Source: Methylibium petroleiphilum PM1
GTDB taxonomy: Bacteria; Pseudomonadota; Gammaproteobacteria; Burkholderiales; Burkholderiaceae_C
Length of the DNA stretch: 64,000 nt
Direction of reading: 5' to 3'
Assembly: GCF_000015725.1 (NCBI RefSeq)
Contig: NC_008825.1
Coordinates: 3,534,001-3,598,000 of the forward strand
Shown here: piece after piece, positions 48,393 to 56,696 of the stretch
Position numbering within the stretch: the first letter of the stretch is position 1
Layout: each line of letters opens with the position of its first letter
Notes under the pieces: generated by a model
Seen by the model: the letters and a program-made list of their open reading frames with translations, nothing else
Databases searched by the model: none
What the model was told of the DNA's origin: nothing
Translations under genes and position numbers: made by a program

Positions 48393-49127
48393 TCAGGTGC
48401 CGCCGCCGCGGTAGGCGCGGAACACGTCGCGCAGCGCGGGCACCGCCGGGGAAGCCGGCTGCGACAGCGAGCGCTCGATCTCGTTGAGATGGCGGCGCAT
48501 CTCCGTCGCCGCGGCGCCCGCCCCGTCTCGCTCCAGGCCCGCCAGCAGGCGCCGGTGGCTGTGCGCCACGCACATCGGCTCGCCCGGCGCCTTGTACAGC
48601 GCCATCAGCAGCGAGGTGGTCGGCAACAGCTCCTCCAGCAACCGCAGGAAGATCGGGTTGCCGCTCAGGCGCGCGAGCTCGAGGTGGAAGCGGCCTGACA
48701 GGCGGATCGCCTCCTGCTTGTTCTGCGAACGCGTCGCACGCTCCTCGGCCGCCACCAGCGCGCGCAGCTCGGCCAGTTGCGCCGCACTCAGCTTGCCGGC
48801 GAGGCGACGCACCACCTCGCACTCGACGACGCGGCGGGCGTCGAACACGTGCTCGCCGTCACGCCGCGTCGGCTCGGGCACACGGGCGCCACGGTTGGGC
48901 TGCAGCACGATGATGCTGTCCTGCGCCAGCCGGTGCAGCGCCTGGCGCACCACCGTGCGCGAGACCGCGAAGGCCTGCGCCAGCTCCTCCTCGCGCAGCC
49001 GCGTGCCGGGCGGCAGGCGCTGGTCGATCACGGCGGCATAGACCGCCTCGTAGACGCGATCGGTCGGCAGCGCCGGCGAGGCGTCCGGCGGGTCGGGGGG
49101 GACGCCGGCGACGCGGCGCTGGCTCAT
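48393..49127 (-). CDS. GntR-family regulator, FCD type
   Basis: A 244-residue repressor: winged HTH (about 24-90, RVYEAVYAAVIDQRLPPGTRLREEELAQAF, VSRTVVRQALHRLAQ) and FCD ligand domain with the metal-binding histidines (FHLELARLSGN, AHSHRRLL). Its start overlaps the stop of the second permease (ATGA), so it is made from the importer operon. It is the obvious candidate to bind the palindrome at 53492-53511 in the divergent control region. Confidence 0.9.
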   Translation of the reverse strand: MSQRRVAGVPPDPPDASPALPTDRVYEAVYAAVIDQRLPPGTRLREEELAQAFAVSRTVVRQALHRLAQDSIIVLQPNRGARVPEPTRRDGEHVFDARRVVECEVVRRLAGKLSAAQLAELRALVAAEERATRSQNKQEAIRLSGRFHLELARLSGNPIFLRLLEELLPTTSLLMALYKAPGEPMCVAHSHRRLLAGLERDGAGAAATEMRRHLNEIERSLSQPASPAVPALRDVFRAYRGGGT

Positions 49128-50011
49128 GCGCCGGTGCGCCGGCCGCCGCGGCGGCGCAGCGCGGCCGCACCGAGTAGCGCCAGGCCCACCACCAGCAGCG
49201 AGATGCCGGTGGTCACGGTGCCCAGGGCGTAGATCGACGGCGTGGTGACGGTGGTGGTCAGGCCCTGCAGCTCCAGCGGCAGGGTGTTGAGGTCGCCGAT
49301 CGCCTGCGAGGAGCGCGCGATTTCGTCCCAGCTCAGCGTGAAGCCGAACATGCCGATGCCCACCACCGACGGCCCGATCAGCGGCAGCACCACGTGGCGG
49401 AAGGTCTGCCACGGCGTCGCGCCCTGGTCGCGCGCCGCCTCCTCGTAGGCCGGGTTGAAGCGGTTGAACACCGCGAACATGATCAGCAGGCCGAACGGCA
49501 GCGTCCAGGTCAGGTGGGCGCCGAGGCCGGAGGTGTAGAGACCCAGCGAGGTGGTGTAGCTCTCGAGCGTGGCGGTGGCGCCGACGGCCTCCAGCAGCCA
49601 CTTGATGCCGCCGTCGAGCAGCCGGAACTGCAGGCCGATGCCGAGCGAGACGATGATCGACGGCATGATCAGGCTGGCCACGGTCACGTAGAACAGCGCG
49701 TCGGCACCGGCCAGGCGCTTGCGGAAGGCCAGCCCGGCGCTCAGCGCCAGCAGCACCGTCAGCACCATCACCACCGCGCCGAGCGCGAGCGAGCGGCGCA
49801 GCGCGGCGCCGATGTCGACCACGCCCAGGCCCTTCCACAGCTCGTTGTACCAGTGCAGCGACAACCCGCGCATCGGCAGCGTCAGCCCGCCCTCGGGGCC
49901 CTGGAAGCTCAGCACGAAGATCGTGATCACCGGGCCGTAGAGGAACAGCACGAACAGGCCGAACACGAGGGCCAGCGGCCAGAAGCCTCTCGAGCGGCGG
50001 TCACGGTTCAT
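49124..50011 (-). CDS. ABC transporter permease (PotC-like)
   Basis: Inner-membrane subunit of a polyamine/opine-type importer, 295 residues with six spans. The ATPase contact (EAA) loop reads AARDQGATPWQTFRHVVLPLIGPS. It begins one base after the preceding permease's stop. Confidence 0.92.
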   Translation of the reverse strand: MNRDRRSRGFWPLALVFGLFVLFLYGPVITIFVLSFQGPEGGLTLPMRGLSLHWYNELWKGLGVVDIGAALRRSLALGAVVMVLTVLLALSAGLAFRKRLAGADALFYVTVASLIMPSIIVSLGIGLQFRLLDGGIKWLLEAVGATATLESYTTSLGLYTSGLGAHLTWTLPFGLLIMFAVFNRFNPAYEEAARDQGATPWQTFRHVVLPLIGPSVVGIGMFGFTLSWDEIARSSQAIGDLNTLPLELQGLTTTVTTPSIYALGTVTTGISLLVVGLALLGAAALRRRGGRRTGA

Positions 50012-50012
50012 C

Positions 50013-50897
50013 TCAAAGTTCCTTGCGCAGATTCACCAGCCGCGTCAGCGCGACGATGATCATCAGCACCACCGCCAGCAGCACCACCGCGTTGGCGGCG
50101 GCCAGCGGAAACTGCAGGTAGGAGGTCTGGACCTGGATCACCTTGCCGACCGAGGCGATCTGCTGGCCGCCCATCACGCCGACGGTCACGAAGTCGCCCA
50201 TCACGATGGTGATGACGAAGATCGAGCCGATCAGGATGCCGGTGCGCGACAGCGGCACGATCACGTTCCACAGCGTCTGCCAGCCGCTCGCGCCGCAGTC
50301 GTCGGCCGCCTCGAGCAGCGAGCGGTCGATGCGCATCATCGAGTTGAAGATCGGCACCAGCATGAACATCGTGTACAGGTGCACGAAGGCCAGCACCACC
50401 GAGAACTCCGAGAACAGCAGCCAGTCGACCGGCTTGTCGACCACCCCCAGCCCCATCAACCCCTGGTTGACCAGGCCGTTGCGGCCGAGCAGCGGCACCC
50501 ACGAGATCATTCGGATGACGTTGCTGGTCCAGAACGGGATGGTGCAGATGACGAACAGCAGCGTCTGCATGCCCGGCGAACGCACGTGGAAGGCCAAGAA
50601 ATAGGCGATCGTGAAGCCGATCAGCAGCGCGGCGGCCCAGGTCAGCAGCGAAAACCGCAGCGTCGACCAGTAGGTCTTCAGCGTCACGCAGGGCTCGGCC
50701 AGGTTGCTGCAGCCCTCGAAGATCGACACGTAGTTCTGGCCGGTGAAGCCGGGGATCAGCTCGTAGTCGCTGGTCGGCCAGAAGCTCACCGCCCCGATCA
50801 GCAGCAGCGGCGCGACGAAGAAGAACAGGAACACCGCGCCGAACGGCAGCGCCTGCAGCCAGGCGGGCGGGCCGGCCGTCAACGCCGTGCTCTTCAC
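50013..50897 (-). CDS. ABC transporter permease (PotB-like)
   Basis: Partner permease, 294 residues, six spans, EAA loop EAADDCGASGWQTLWNVIVPLSRTG. A GTG at 50897 is chosen: an AGGGGA ribosome site lies about 7 bases upstream, and extended in-frame starts would read through a GC-rich repeat-like intergenic stretch giving Arg/Ala-rich noise. An external domain of about 45 residues between spans 1 and 2 (ELIPGFTGQNYVSIFEGCSN) is normal for the family. Confidence 0.9.
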   Translation of the reverse strand: MKSTALTAGPPAWLQALPFGAVFLFFFVAPLLLIGAVSFWPTSDYELIPGFTGQNYVSIFEGCSNLAEPCVTLKTYWSTLRFSLLTWAAALLIGFTIAYFLAFHVRSPGMQTLLFVICTIPFWTSNVIRMISWVPLLGRNGLVNQGLMGLGVVDKPVDWLLFSEFSVVLAFVHLYTMFMLVPIFNSMMRIDRSLLEAADDCGASGWQTLWNVIVPLSRTGILIGSIFVITIVMGDFVTVGVMGGQQIASVGKVIQVQTSYLQFPLAAANAVVLLAVVLMIIVALTRLVNLRKEL

Positions 50898-51051
50898 GCC
50901 CCGTCCCCTCGGCGAGCGCAGCGACGCCGGCCTTCGAGCGGCCGCCGCGGATCCGGCTCCGCCGGTCCGCCAGCGGCGCCCCAAAGGCACTGAAAGGGCC
51001 TCTTCGTGGCCCCTGGGGGAGCGGCGTCAGCCGCAACGGGGGGGAGCGTCA
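50898..51051. repeat. GC-rich intergenic repeat-like stretch
   Basis: The 154 bases between the binding-protein stop and the permease start hold nested short palindromes and words such as CCCCTGGGGGAGCGGC and GGCCTTCGAGCGGCC, similar in style to the gap before uvrA. No gene is visible. It may be a dispersed element or a transcript hairpin that lowers permease expression. Confidence 0.4.
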
Positions 51052-52299
51052 TCACGCCGCGACAAACTCGTTCCACTTCTGGACCATGTAGGTGTTCTCG
51101 TCCATCAGCGCGTTCCAGCACGCGATGCCCCCCATGCGCTGCTCGTAGGAGCCGCCGTCGCGCTTGCTGCCGGCCTTGGCCAGCAGATCGCCGTTGGGCG
51201 ACTTGATGTCCTTCTCGGCCGCCTTGCCTTCCATCCAGTAGGCCCACTCGTAGGCTTCCATCTTGGCCTTGGCGGTCTCCAGCACGGCGCTGTAGTAGCC
51301 CTGGCGGTTCAGGTAGGCGCCGGCCCAGCCATCGAGGAACCAGTTGATGAACTCGTAGGTGGCGTCGAGCTTCTTGCCGCTCGAAGTGGCCGGTACGCCG
51401 AAGCCGGCCGCCCAGGCGCGGTAGCCCTCCTTCAGCGGCTGGAACACGCAGTCGATGCCCTTGGTGCGCACCGCGGTGACGGCCGGCGACCACATCGACT
51501 GGATCACCACCTCGCCGGAGGCCATCAGGTTGACGCTCTCGTTGAAGTCCTTCCACAGCGAGCGGAACTGGCCGGCCTTCTTCGCCTCGATCAGGGTCTT
51601 GATCGTGAGGTCGATTTCCTTCCGGGTCATGTTGCCCTTGTCGGGGTACTTGTAGAGCCCCTTGGCCTCCACGACCATCGCCGCGTCCATGATGCCGATC
51701 GACGGGATGTTGAGGATCGCGGCCTTGCCCTTGAACTCCGGGTTCAGCAACTCGGCCCAGCTGTCGATCGGGCGCTTGATCAGGTCGGGCCGGATGCCCA
51801 GCGTGTCGGCGTTGTAGACCGTGGGGATCAGGCTCATGAACTGGGTCGGCGCCTTGGCGAACACCTTGCTCTTCTCACCCTCCAGGTAGATCACCTTCTT
51901 CGGCGCCGTTCCCTGGTCGCCGACCGCCTTGCCGCCCACCACGCCGGTGGTGAACAGCGTGGTGATCTTGTCGGCGTTCTTGATGCGCTTGGTGTCGATG
52001 CCCTTGAGGTTGCCGGTCGGCACGATCTTCTTCAGCGAGAAGTACTCGGTGTCGATCAGGTCGAAGCTGTTCGGCGACGTCACCGCGCGCTTGGTCACCT
52101 CGTCGGTGTTGACGGCGATGTACTGGATGGCGATGCCGGTGTCGGCCTTGAACTTCTCGGCGATGGCCTTGTCCTGGTTCACCGCGGTGCCCAGGTAGCG
52201 CAGCGTGATCTTCTCCTGCGCGTGGATGGCGGGGAAGATGCCGGTGGCGAGGATGCCGGCGGTGCCCTGGAGCAGTTGGCGGCGACGGATTTCGGACAT
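51052..52299 (-). CDS. ABC transporter substrate-binding protein (PotD-like), Tat-type signal
   Basis: Periplasmic receptor of 415 residues. The N-terminus has a twin-arginine-like signal (RRRQLL, 5-10, then GTAGILATGIFPAIHA). The mature part has the extracellular binding protein type 1/PotD fold (DLIDTEYFSLKKIVPTGNLKG, SWAELLNPEFKGKAAILNIPSIG, FINWFLDGWAGAYLNRQGYYS). AGGAGAA precedes the ATG. The ligand is not evident; the nearby racemase suggests a nitrogen compound. Confidence 0.92.
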   Translation of the reverse strand: MSEIRRRQLLQGTAGILATGIFPAIHAQEKITLRYLGTAVNQDKAIAEKFKADTGIAIQYIAVNTDEVTKRAVTSPNSFDLIDTEYFSLKKIVPTGNLKGIDTKRIKNADKITTLFTTGVVGGKAVGDQGTAPKKVIYLEGEKSKVFAKAPTQFMSLIPTVYNADTLGIRPDLIKRPIDSWAELLNPEFKGKAAILNIPSIGIMDAAMVVEAKGLYKYPDKGNMTRKEIDLTIKTLIEAKKAGQFRSLWKDFNESVNLMASGEVVIQSMWSPAVTAVRTKGIDCVFQPLKEGYRAWAAGFGVPATSSGKKLDATYEFINWFLDGWAGAYLNRQGYYSAVLETAKAKMEAYEWAYWMEGKAAEKDIKSPNGDLLAKAGSKRDGGSYEQRMGGIACWNALMDENTYMVQKWNEFVAA

Positions 52300-52333
52300 G
52301 GTGGTGTTCTCCTGGGAGGGAAAGAGGGCCGGC

Positions 52334-53329
52334 TCAGGCGGCCAGCGGATGCATGTCGGCGGCGTCCCAGTGGGCGCAGGCGCTGTCACCGGGCTGCCAG
52401 GGCTGGGCCTCGAAGGCAGCCTCGGGCAGCACGACGTTGAACTCGTCGACCGCCGCGCTGTGCAGCGTCAGCAGTACGTAGGTGCCCTGGTACTCGGTGG
52501 CGCGCACGGTGGCCGGCAGCACGGTGTCGCCGGCCGGCAGCGGGTCGCGGCTCAGGCGCGTCTTGTCGGCGCGCACCGCCACCAGGCCGCGCGACGAGGG
52601 AATGACGTTGTGCCCGCCCATGAAGCGCGCCACGAACTCGCTGCGCGGCGCGTTGAACACGCTGTGCGGCGAGCCGTCCTGCTCGATGCGGCCCTGGCTC
52701 ATCACCACCACCTGGTCGGCCAGCGCCATCGCCTCCTCCTGCGAGTGCGTGACGTGGATGAAGGTCATGCCCAGCGAGGTCTGCCAGCCCTTGAGCTCGG
52801 CGCGCATCTTGATGCGCAGGAAGGGATCGAGCGCCGACAGCGGCTCGTCGAGCAGCAGCACCTTGGGTTCGGTGATCAGCGCGCGCGCCAGCGCCACGCG
52901 CTGCTGCTGGCCGCCCGACAGCTCGGCCGGCTTGCGGTGCGCCAGGTGGCCGAGCGACACGCGCTCCAGCAGGTCAGCCGCCTTCTTCTGCCGCGCGGCC
53001 TTGTCGACGCCGCGCATCTTCAGGCTGAAGGCCACGTTGTCGAGCGCGCTCAGGTGCGGGAACAGCGCGTAGCTCTGGAACATCATCGCGGTGCCGCGCT
53101 CGGACGCCGGCAGGTTGGTGATGTTGCGGCCGCCGAGCACGATGTCGCCCTCGCTCGCCAGCTCGTGCCCGGCGATCATGCGCAGCGTGGAGGTCTTGCC
53201 GCAGCCCGAGGGCCCGAGCAGACAGCAGTAGCTGCCGGCGGCGATCTTGAGGTCGATCCCGGCGACGGCGACCGCGTCGCCGTAGCGCTTGACCAGGTGA
53301 ACGAGTTCCAGGTCGGTGCGTGGGTTCAT
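52334..53329 (-). CDS. ABC transporter ATPase (PotA-like)
   Basis: ATP-hydrolysing subunit, 331 residues. Walker A GPSGCGKT (39-46), signature LSGGQQQR, Walker B LLLDEPLSALDP and the H-loop region (FIHVTHSQEEAM) are complete, followed by a C-terminal TOBE-type regulatory domain. First gene of the importer operon, 34 bases before the binding protein. Longer in-frame upstream starts run into the control region and are rejected. Confidence 0.94.
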   Translation of the reverse strand: MNPRTDLELVHLVKRYGDAVAVAGIDLKIAAGSYCCLLGPSGCGKTSTLRMIAGHELASEGDIVLGGRNITNLPASERGTAMMFQSYALFPHLSALDNVAFSLKMRGVDKAARQKKAADLLERVSLGHLAHRKPAELSGGQQQRVALARALITEPKVLLLDEPLSALDPFLRIKMRAELKGWQTSLGMTFIHVTHSQEEAMALADQVVVMSQGRIEQDGSPHSVFNAPRSEFVARFMGGHNVIPSSRGLVAVRADKTRLSRDPLPAGDTVLPATVRATEYQGTYVLLTLHSAAVDEFNVVLPEAAFEAQPWQPGDSACAHWDAADMHPLAA

Positions 53330-53491
53330 GGTGCAGCCGGTACGCAAAGCATGTGCCAGGCGACGCGGCCGGCCCGCCGCTGCGGCCCTGCCGGCCGCGA
53401 CGCCCGGGTGCGGTCCTTGCACGCGCCTCGCAAGGTGCGGCGGGCGCCCTCTCGACCGACCTCAGGCGCGCACCATCGCTGGTCCCCCCGC

Positions 53492-53511
53492 GCGTTTTGT
53501 ATGCAAAACGC
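53492..53511. promoter_or_regulatory. Perfect palindromic operator in the divergent ABC / racemase region
   Basis: GCGTTTTGTATGCAAAACGC has perfect 8-base arms around TATG. The core TTGTATGCAA fits GntR/FadR-type sites in general form. It is 28 bases before the racemase start and about 160 bases before the ATPase start, in an otherwise featureless gap. Confidence 0.75.
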
Positions 53512-53538
53512 ACTGATCCTGTTCACGAGATGAATCCC

Positions 53539-54270
53539 ATGAAGCTGCTGCTCATCAACCCCAACAGCTCCGCCGGCATGACCGCAGGCATCGCCGACGC
53601 GGCGCGCGCGGTCGCCGCCGCCGGCACCGAAGTGATCGCCACCCAGCCCGGCTTCGGGCCGGCGTCGATCGAGGGCCACTACGACGAGGTGTTCGCCGCC
53701 GCCGGCGTGGCCGAACAGGTGCGGCAGGCCGCGCCGCTGGCGCCCGACGCGGTGTTGATCGCCTGCTTCGGCGACCCCGGCCTCGACGCGGCCCGCGAGG
53801 CGACCGACGCACCGGTGCTGGGCACCGCCGAGGCGGCCTTCCACGTCGCCTCGATGCTGGCCACCGGCTTCTCGGTCGTCACGACGATGACGCGCACCTG
53901 CGTGATCGCCGAGCACCTGGTGCTGAAGTACGGCTTCGAGCGACGCTGCCGCGGCATCCACGGCACCGACATCCCGGTGCTCGCGCTCGAGGAAGCCGGT
54001 GACACGCTGCTGGCGCAGATCGAGGCGAGCGCGCGCACCGCGCTGGCGCAGGACCACAGCGGCGCCATCGTGCTGGGCTGCGCCGGCATGGCCGGTCTGT
54101 GCGGCACGCTGCAGCAGCGCCTGGGCGTGCCGGTGATCGACGGCGTGGCCGCGGCCGTCAAGCTGGCCGAGGCGCTGGTCGGCCTGGGGCTGCGCACCAG
54201 CAAGCACGGCGACTACGCGACGCCGCTGCCCAAGCTCTACCGGGGCTGGGCCGGCCCGCTGGGCTGGTAG
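53539..54270 (+). CDS. Asp/Glu/hydantoin racemase family protein
   Basis: Cofactor-independent two-cysteine racemase of the hydantoin/allantoin racemase group, 243 residues. The start KLLLINPNSSAGMT is typical; catalytic cysteines are in LIACFGDPGLDAA and VLGCAGMAGL. An ATG three codons upstream (53530) is equally possible; neither has a strong ribosome site. Divergent from the ABC importer with a shared operator, so it probably processes the imported compound (for example a hydantoin or allantoin enantiomer; inferred). Confidence 0.88.
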   Translation: MKLLLINPNSSAGMTAGIADAARAVAAAGTEVIATQPGFGPASIEGHYDEVFAAAGVAEQVRQAAPLAPDAVLIACFGDPGLDAAREATDAPVLGTAEAAFHVASMLATGFSVVTTMTRTCVIAEHLVLKYGFERRCRGIHGTDIPVLALEEAGDTLLAQIEASARTALAQDHSGAIVLGCAGMAGLCGTLQQRLGVPVIDGVAAAVKLAEALVGLGLRTSKHGDYATPLPKLYRGWAGPLGW

Positions 54271-54289
54271 CCCGACGCCCGCCCGCGCG

Positions 54290-55252
54290 TCAGTCGAACG
54301 CCGGCACCATCTCGTGGCGCAGCGCGCCGCGGGCCGTGTCGAGATCGGGGATGACCGAGCGCACCACGTCCCAGAAGCGCGGGCTGTGGTTCATCTCTCG
54401 CAGGTGGGCGAGTTCGTGCGCCACCACGTAGTCGATGGTGGGCAGCGCGAAATGGATGAGGCGCCAGTTCAGGCGCACCGAACCGTCGGCGCTGGCGCTG
54501 CCCCAGCGCGTCTGGGCGGAGCTCAGCGCCAGCCGGCGCACCTGCACGTTCAGGCGCGGCGCGAAGTGGGTGCAGCGTTCCTCGAACAGGCGTTTCGCCT
54601 GGCGCTGAAGCCAGGCCTGCACCACGTCGCGGATCTGCTCGGGCGCGGCGCTGTGCGGCAGGCCGATGTGCAGCGTGAGCCGCGGCACGCCGGGCAGCGC
54701 CGCCGCGTCGCTGTTGAGCACAGCGCCGGTGGCGCGCGGGTCGAGCACGAGGATCAGCGTCTCGCCGAGGAAGGGCAGGCTGGCGCCGTCGCGCCACTCG
54801 ATGCGCGAGGCGGCGTGCTTCTGCGCGCGCTCGTGCTGCTCGACCAGCTTGGCCTGGATCCAGGCCGCCTTCTCGCGCAACGCGGCGTCGATCTCGCTGC
54901 GGCCGACCCAGCGCGGCGCGCGCACGCTCAGCCCCTCGGCCGAGACCACCATGCCGATCGAGCGGCGCCGCGCGCGCTGGAATTCATAGGCAATGACGGC
55001 GCGACCGAGGTCGATCTCGCGCGACGCGCGCGGGTGGCGGAACAAGGCTGGGCTCAGCGCGGCGCCCTGCGGCCGGGACGGCGCCGGCGGCGCGGCCGGC
55101 ACGCTGAGGCGGGGCGCCGGCTCCGGCACCGCCAACGCGGCGGCCTGCGGTGCGGCGGCCGCGGATACCGCTGGCTCGTCCGGCGCGAACAGCGGCAGGT
55201 CGAGCTGGCGAAAGGGGGCGTTGGGGTCGGCCACGGCGGCCCGGCGCGTCAT
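54290..55252 (-). CDS. YgjP-like M48-type metallopeptidase
   Basis: A 320-residue protein with a Pro/Ala-rich N-terminal 70 residues of low complexity and a C-terminal YgjP (DUF45) domain. The zinc motif is HELAHL with a third ligand in NHSPRFW; SSAQTRWGSAS precedes it as in the family. Its biological target is unknown. It is near plsC-gmhB-glyS on the same strand, a common neighbour in Burkholderiales. Confidence 0.9.
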   Translation of the reverse strand: MTRRAAVADPNAPFRQLDLPLFAPDEPAVSAAAAPQAAALAVPEPAPRLSVPAAPPAPSRPQGAALSPALFRHPRASREIDLGRAVIAYEFQRARRRSIGMVVSAEGLSVRAPRWVGRSEIDAALREKAAWIQAKLVEQHERAQKHAASRIEWRDGASLPFLGETLILVLDPRATGAVLNSDAAALPGVPRLTLHIGLPHSAAPEQIRDVVQAWLQRQAKRLFEERCTHFAPRLNVQVRRLALSSAQTRWGSASADGSVRLNWRLIHFALPTIDYVVAHELAHLREMNHSPRFWDVVRSVIPDLDTARGALRHEMVPAFD

Positions 55253-55301
55253 GGGGGGCGAGTATAGAAGCCGGTCATGACGCCGTGGCGCCGGTCGGGA
55301 C

Positions 55302-56066
55302 TCAGTGCGCCGCGGCGACGGCCGGGTAGGCCTCGGGGTCGATGCGGCGCATCTCGGCCTCGATCCAGGCCTCCACCTCGCGCATCAGCTCGTCGGGCTG
55401 GCGGCCGGTGGAGGGGATGGGGTGGCCGATCACGACGTCGATCACGCCGGGCCGCAGCACGAAGCTCTTGCGCGGCCAGCACTTCGCCGAGCTCACCGCG
55501 ATCGGCACCACCGGCGTGCGGGTGGTCACCGCGAGCCGCGTGCCGCCGCTCTTGTAGACGCCCTGGTCGCCGCGCGGCGTGCGCGTGCCTTCGGGGAACA
55601 TGATGACCCAGTTGCCCTTGGCCATGTACTCGCGACCCTGCTCGGCCACGCGGTTCCAGGCCTCGGTGCGCTTGCTGCGGTCGATGTGGATCATGTCGAG
55701 CCGCCCGATCGCCCAGCCGAAGAAGGGGATGTAGAGCAGCTCGCGCTTGAACACGTAGCACAGCGGGTGCGACATCAGCGTGGGAAAGGCAAAGGTCTCC
55801 CAGGTGCTCTGGTGCTTGGGCAGCAGGATCACCGGCGAGAGCCGGTCGGCCGGCAGCCGCTCCATGCCCTGTACGCGGTAGCGCACGCCGCAGATCACCC
55901 GCGCACCCCAGATCGACAGCCGCAGCCAGCTGATGCAGACCCAGTACACCGGATCGCCGCGCACGAAGATCGACAGCAGCAGCGCCACGATGGCGATCGG
56001 CACCACCGTGACGGCCATCCACGCGATGAAGACTGCCGAGCGCAGCACCGCCAGCAGGCGGCTCAT
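55302..56066 (-). CDS. plsC: 1-acyl-sn-glycerol-3-phosphate acyltransferase
   Basis: Makes phosphatidic acid from lysophosphatidic acid at the inner membrane. It has 254 residues with an N-terminal span. Acyltransferase motif I reads KHQSTWE, a histidine four residues before glutamate rather than the usual aspartate, a variant common in this betaproteobacterial group; motif III is FPEGTRTPRG, and VVPIAV closes the site. Its start overlaps the gmhB stop by 4 bases. Confidence 0.92.
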   Translation of the reverse strand: MSRLLAVLRSAVFIAWMAVTVVPIAIVALLLSIFVRGDPVYWVCISWLRLSIWGARVICGVRYRVQGMERLPADRLSPVILLPKHQSTWETFAFPTLMSHPLCYVFKRELLYIPFFGWAIGRLDMIHIDRSKRTEAWNRVAEQGREYMAKGNWVIMFPEGTRTPRGDQGVYKSGGTRLAVTTRTPVVPIAVSSAKCWPRKSFVLRPGVIDVVIGHPIPSTGRQPDELMREVEAWIEAEMRRIDPEAYPAVAAAH

Positions 56067-56695
56067 GCCCCCAGCGCTCCGGCGTTGCTGTCGGGCACCT
56101 CGACGGTGCCGCGCGCGATGGCCCGCTCGTGGCGCTCGCGCTGCACGATGAACTCCGCCGCGGTTGCCAGGTCGGCATGCACCACGGTGCCGGGCACCTG
56201 GCGCACGAGGTCGGCGATCTGCGCGTCGGTGAGGCCCGCGCACTTGCCGGTGCGCACCAAGTGGGTCTCGCAGCCGACCGCCTGGGCCGCCTGCAGGTCG
56301 CGCAGGCTGTCGCCGATGGCGGGCACCTTGGTCAGATCGGCGCCGTAGCGGTCGGCGATCTGAGTGAACAGGCCGGGCAGCGGCTTGCGGCAGGCGCAGG
56401 CCTCGTCGGGCGCGTGCGGGCAGAAGAACACCGCGTCGACGCGGCCGCCCACCTGCGCCAGCCCGAGGTTCATCTTGGCGTGCATCGCGTTGAGCGCCGA
56501 CATGTCGAACAGCCCGCGGCCCAGGCCTGACTGGTTGGTGGCGATCACCACGTGCCAGCCGGCATGGTTGAGCCGCGCGATGCCTTCCAGTGCGCCCGGC
56601 AGGGCGTGCCACTCCTCGGCCGACTTGACGTACTCGTCGCTGTCGGCGTTGACGGTGCCGTCGCGATCGAGGATGACGAGCTTGGGAGGCTGCAT
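56063..56695 (-). CDS. gmhB: D-glycero-beta-D-manno-heptose 1,7-bisphosphate 7-phosphatase
   Basis: HAD phosphatase of lipopolysaccharide heptose synthesis, 210 residues. The nucleophile motif is LDRDGTVN (D10, D12); zinc-loop cysteines appear in FFCPHAPDEACACRKP; GDSLRDLQAA holds the metal aspartate. It starts 1 base after the glyS stop and overlaps plsC. Confidence 0.95.
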   Translation of the reverse strand: MQPPKLVILDRDGTVNADSDEYVKSAEEWHALPGALEGIARLNHAGWHVVIATNQSGLGRGLFDMSALNAMHAKMNLGLAQVGGRVDAVFFCPHAPDEACACRKPLPGLFTQIADRYGADLTKVPAIGDSLRDLQAAQAVGCETHLVRTGKCAGLTDAQIADLVRQVPGTVVHADLATAAEFIVQRERHERAIARGTVEVPDSNAGALGA

Positions 56696-56696
56696 G

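Noticed and set aside
53329-53422. Longer ABC ATPase start in the divergent region
   Set aside because: The extra residues are Arg/Ala/Gly-rich without family similarity, and the ATG at 53329 begins the conserved protein.
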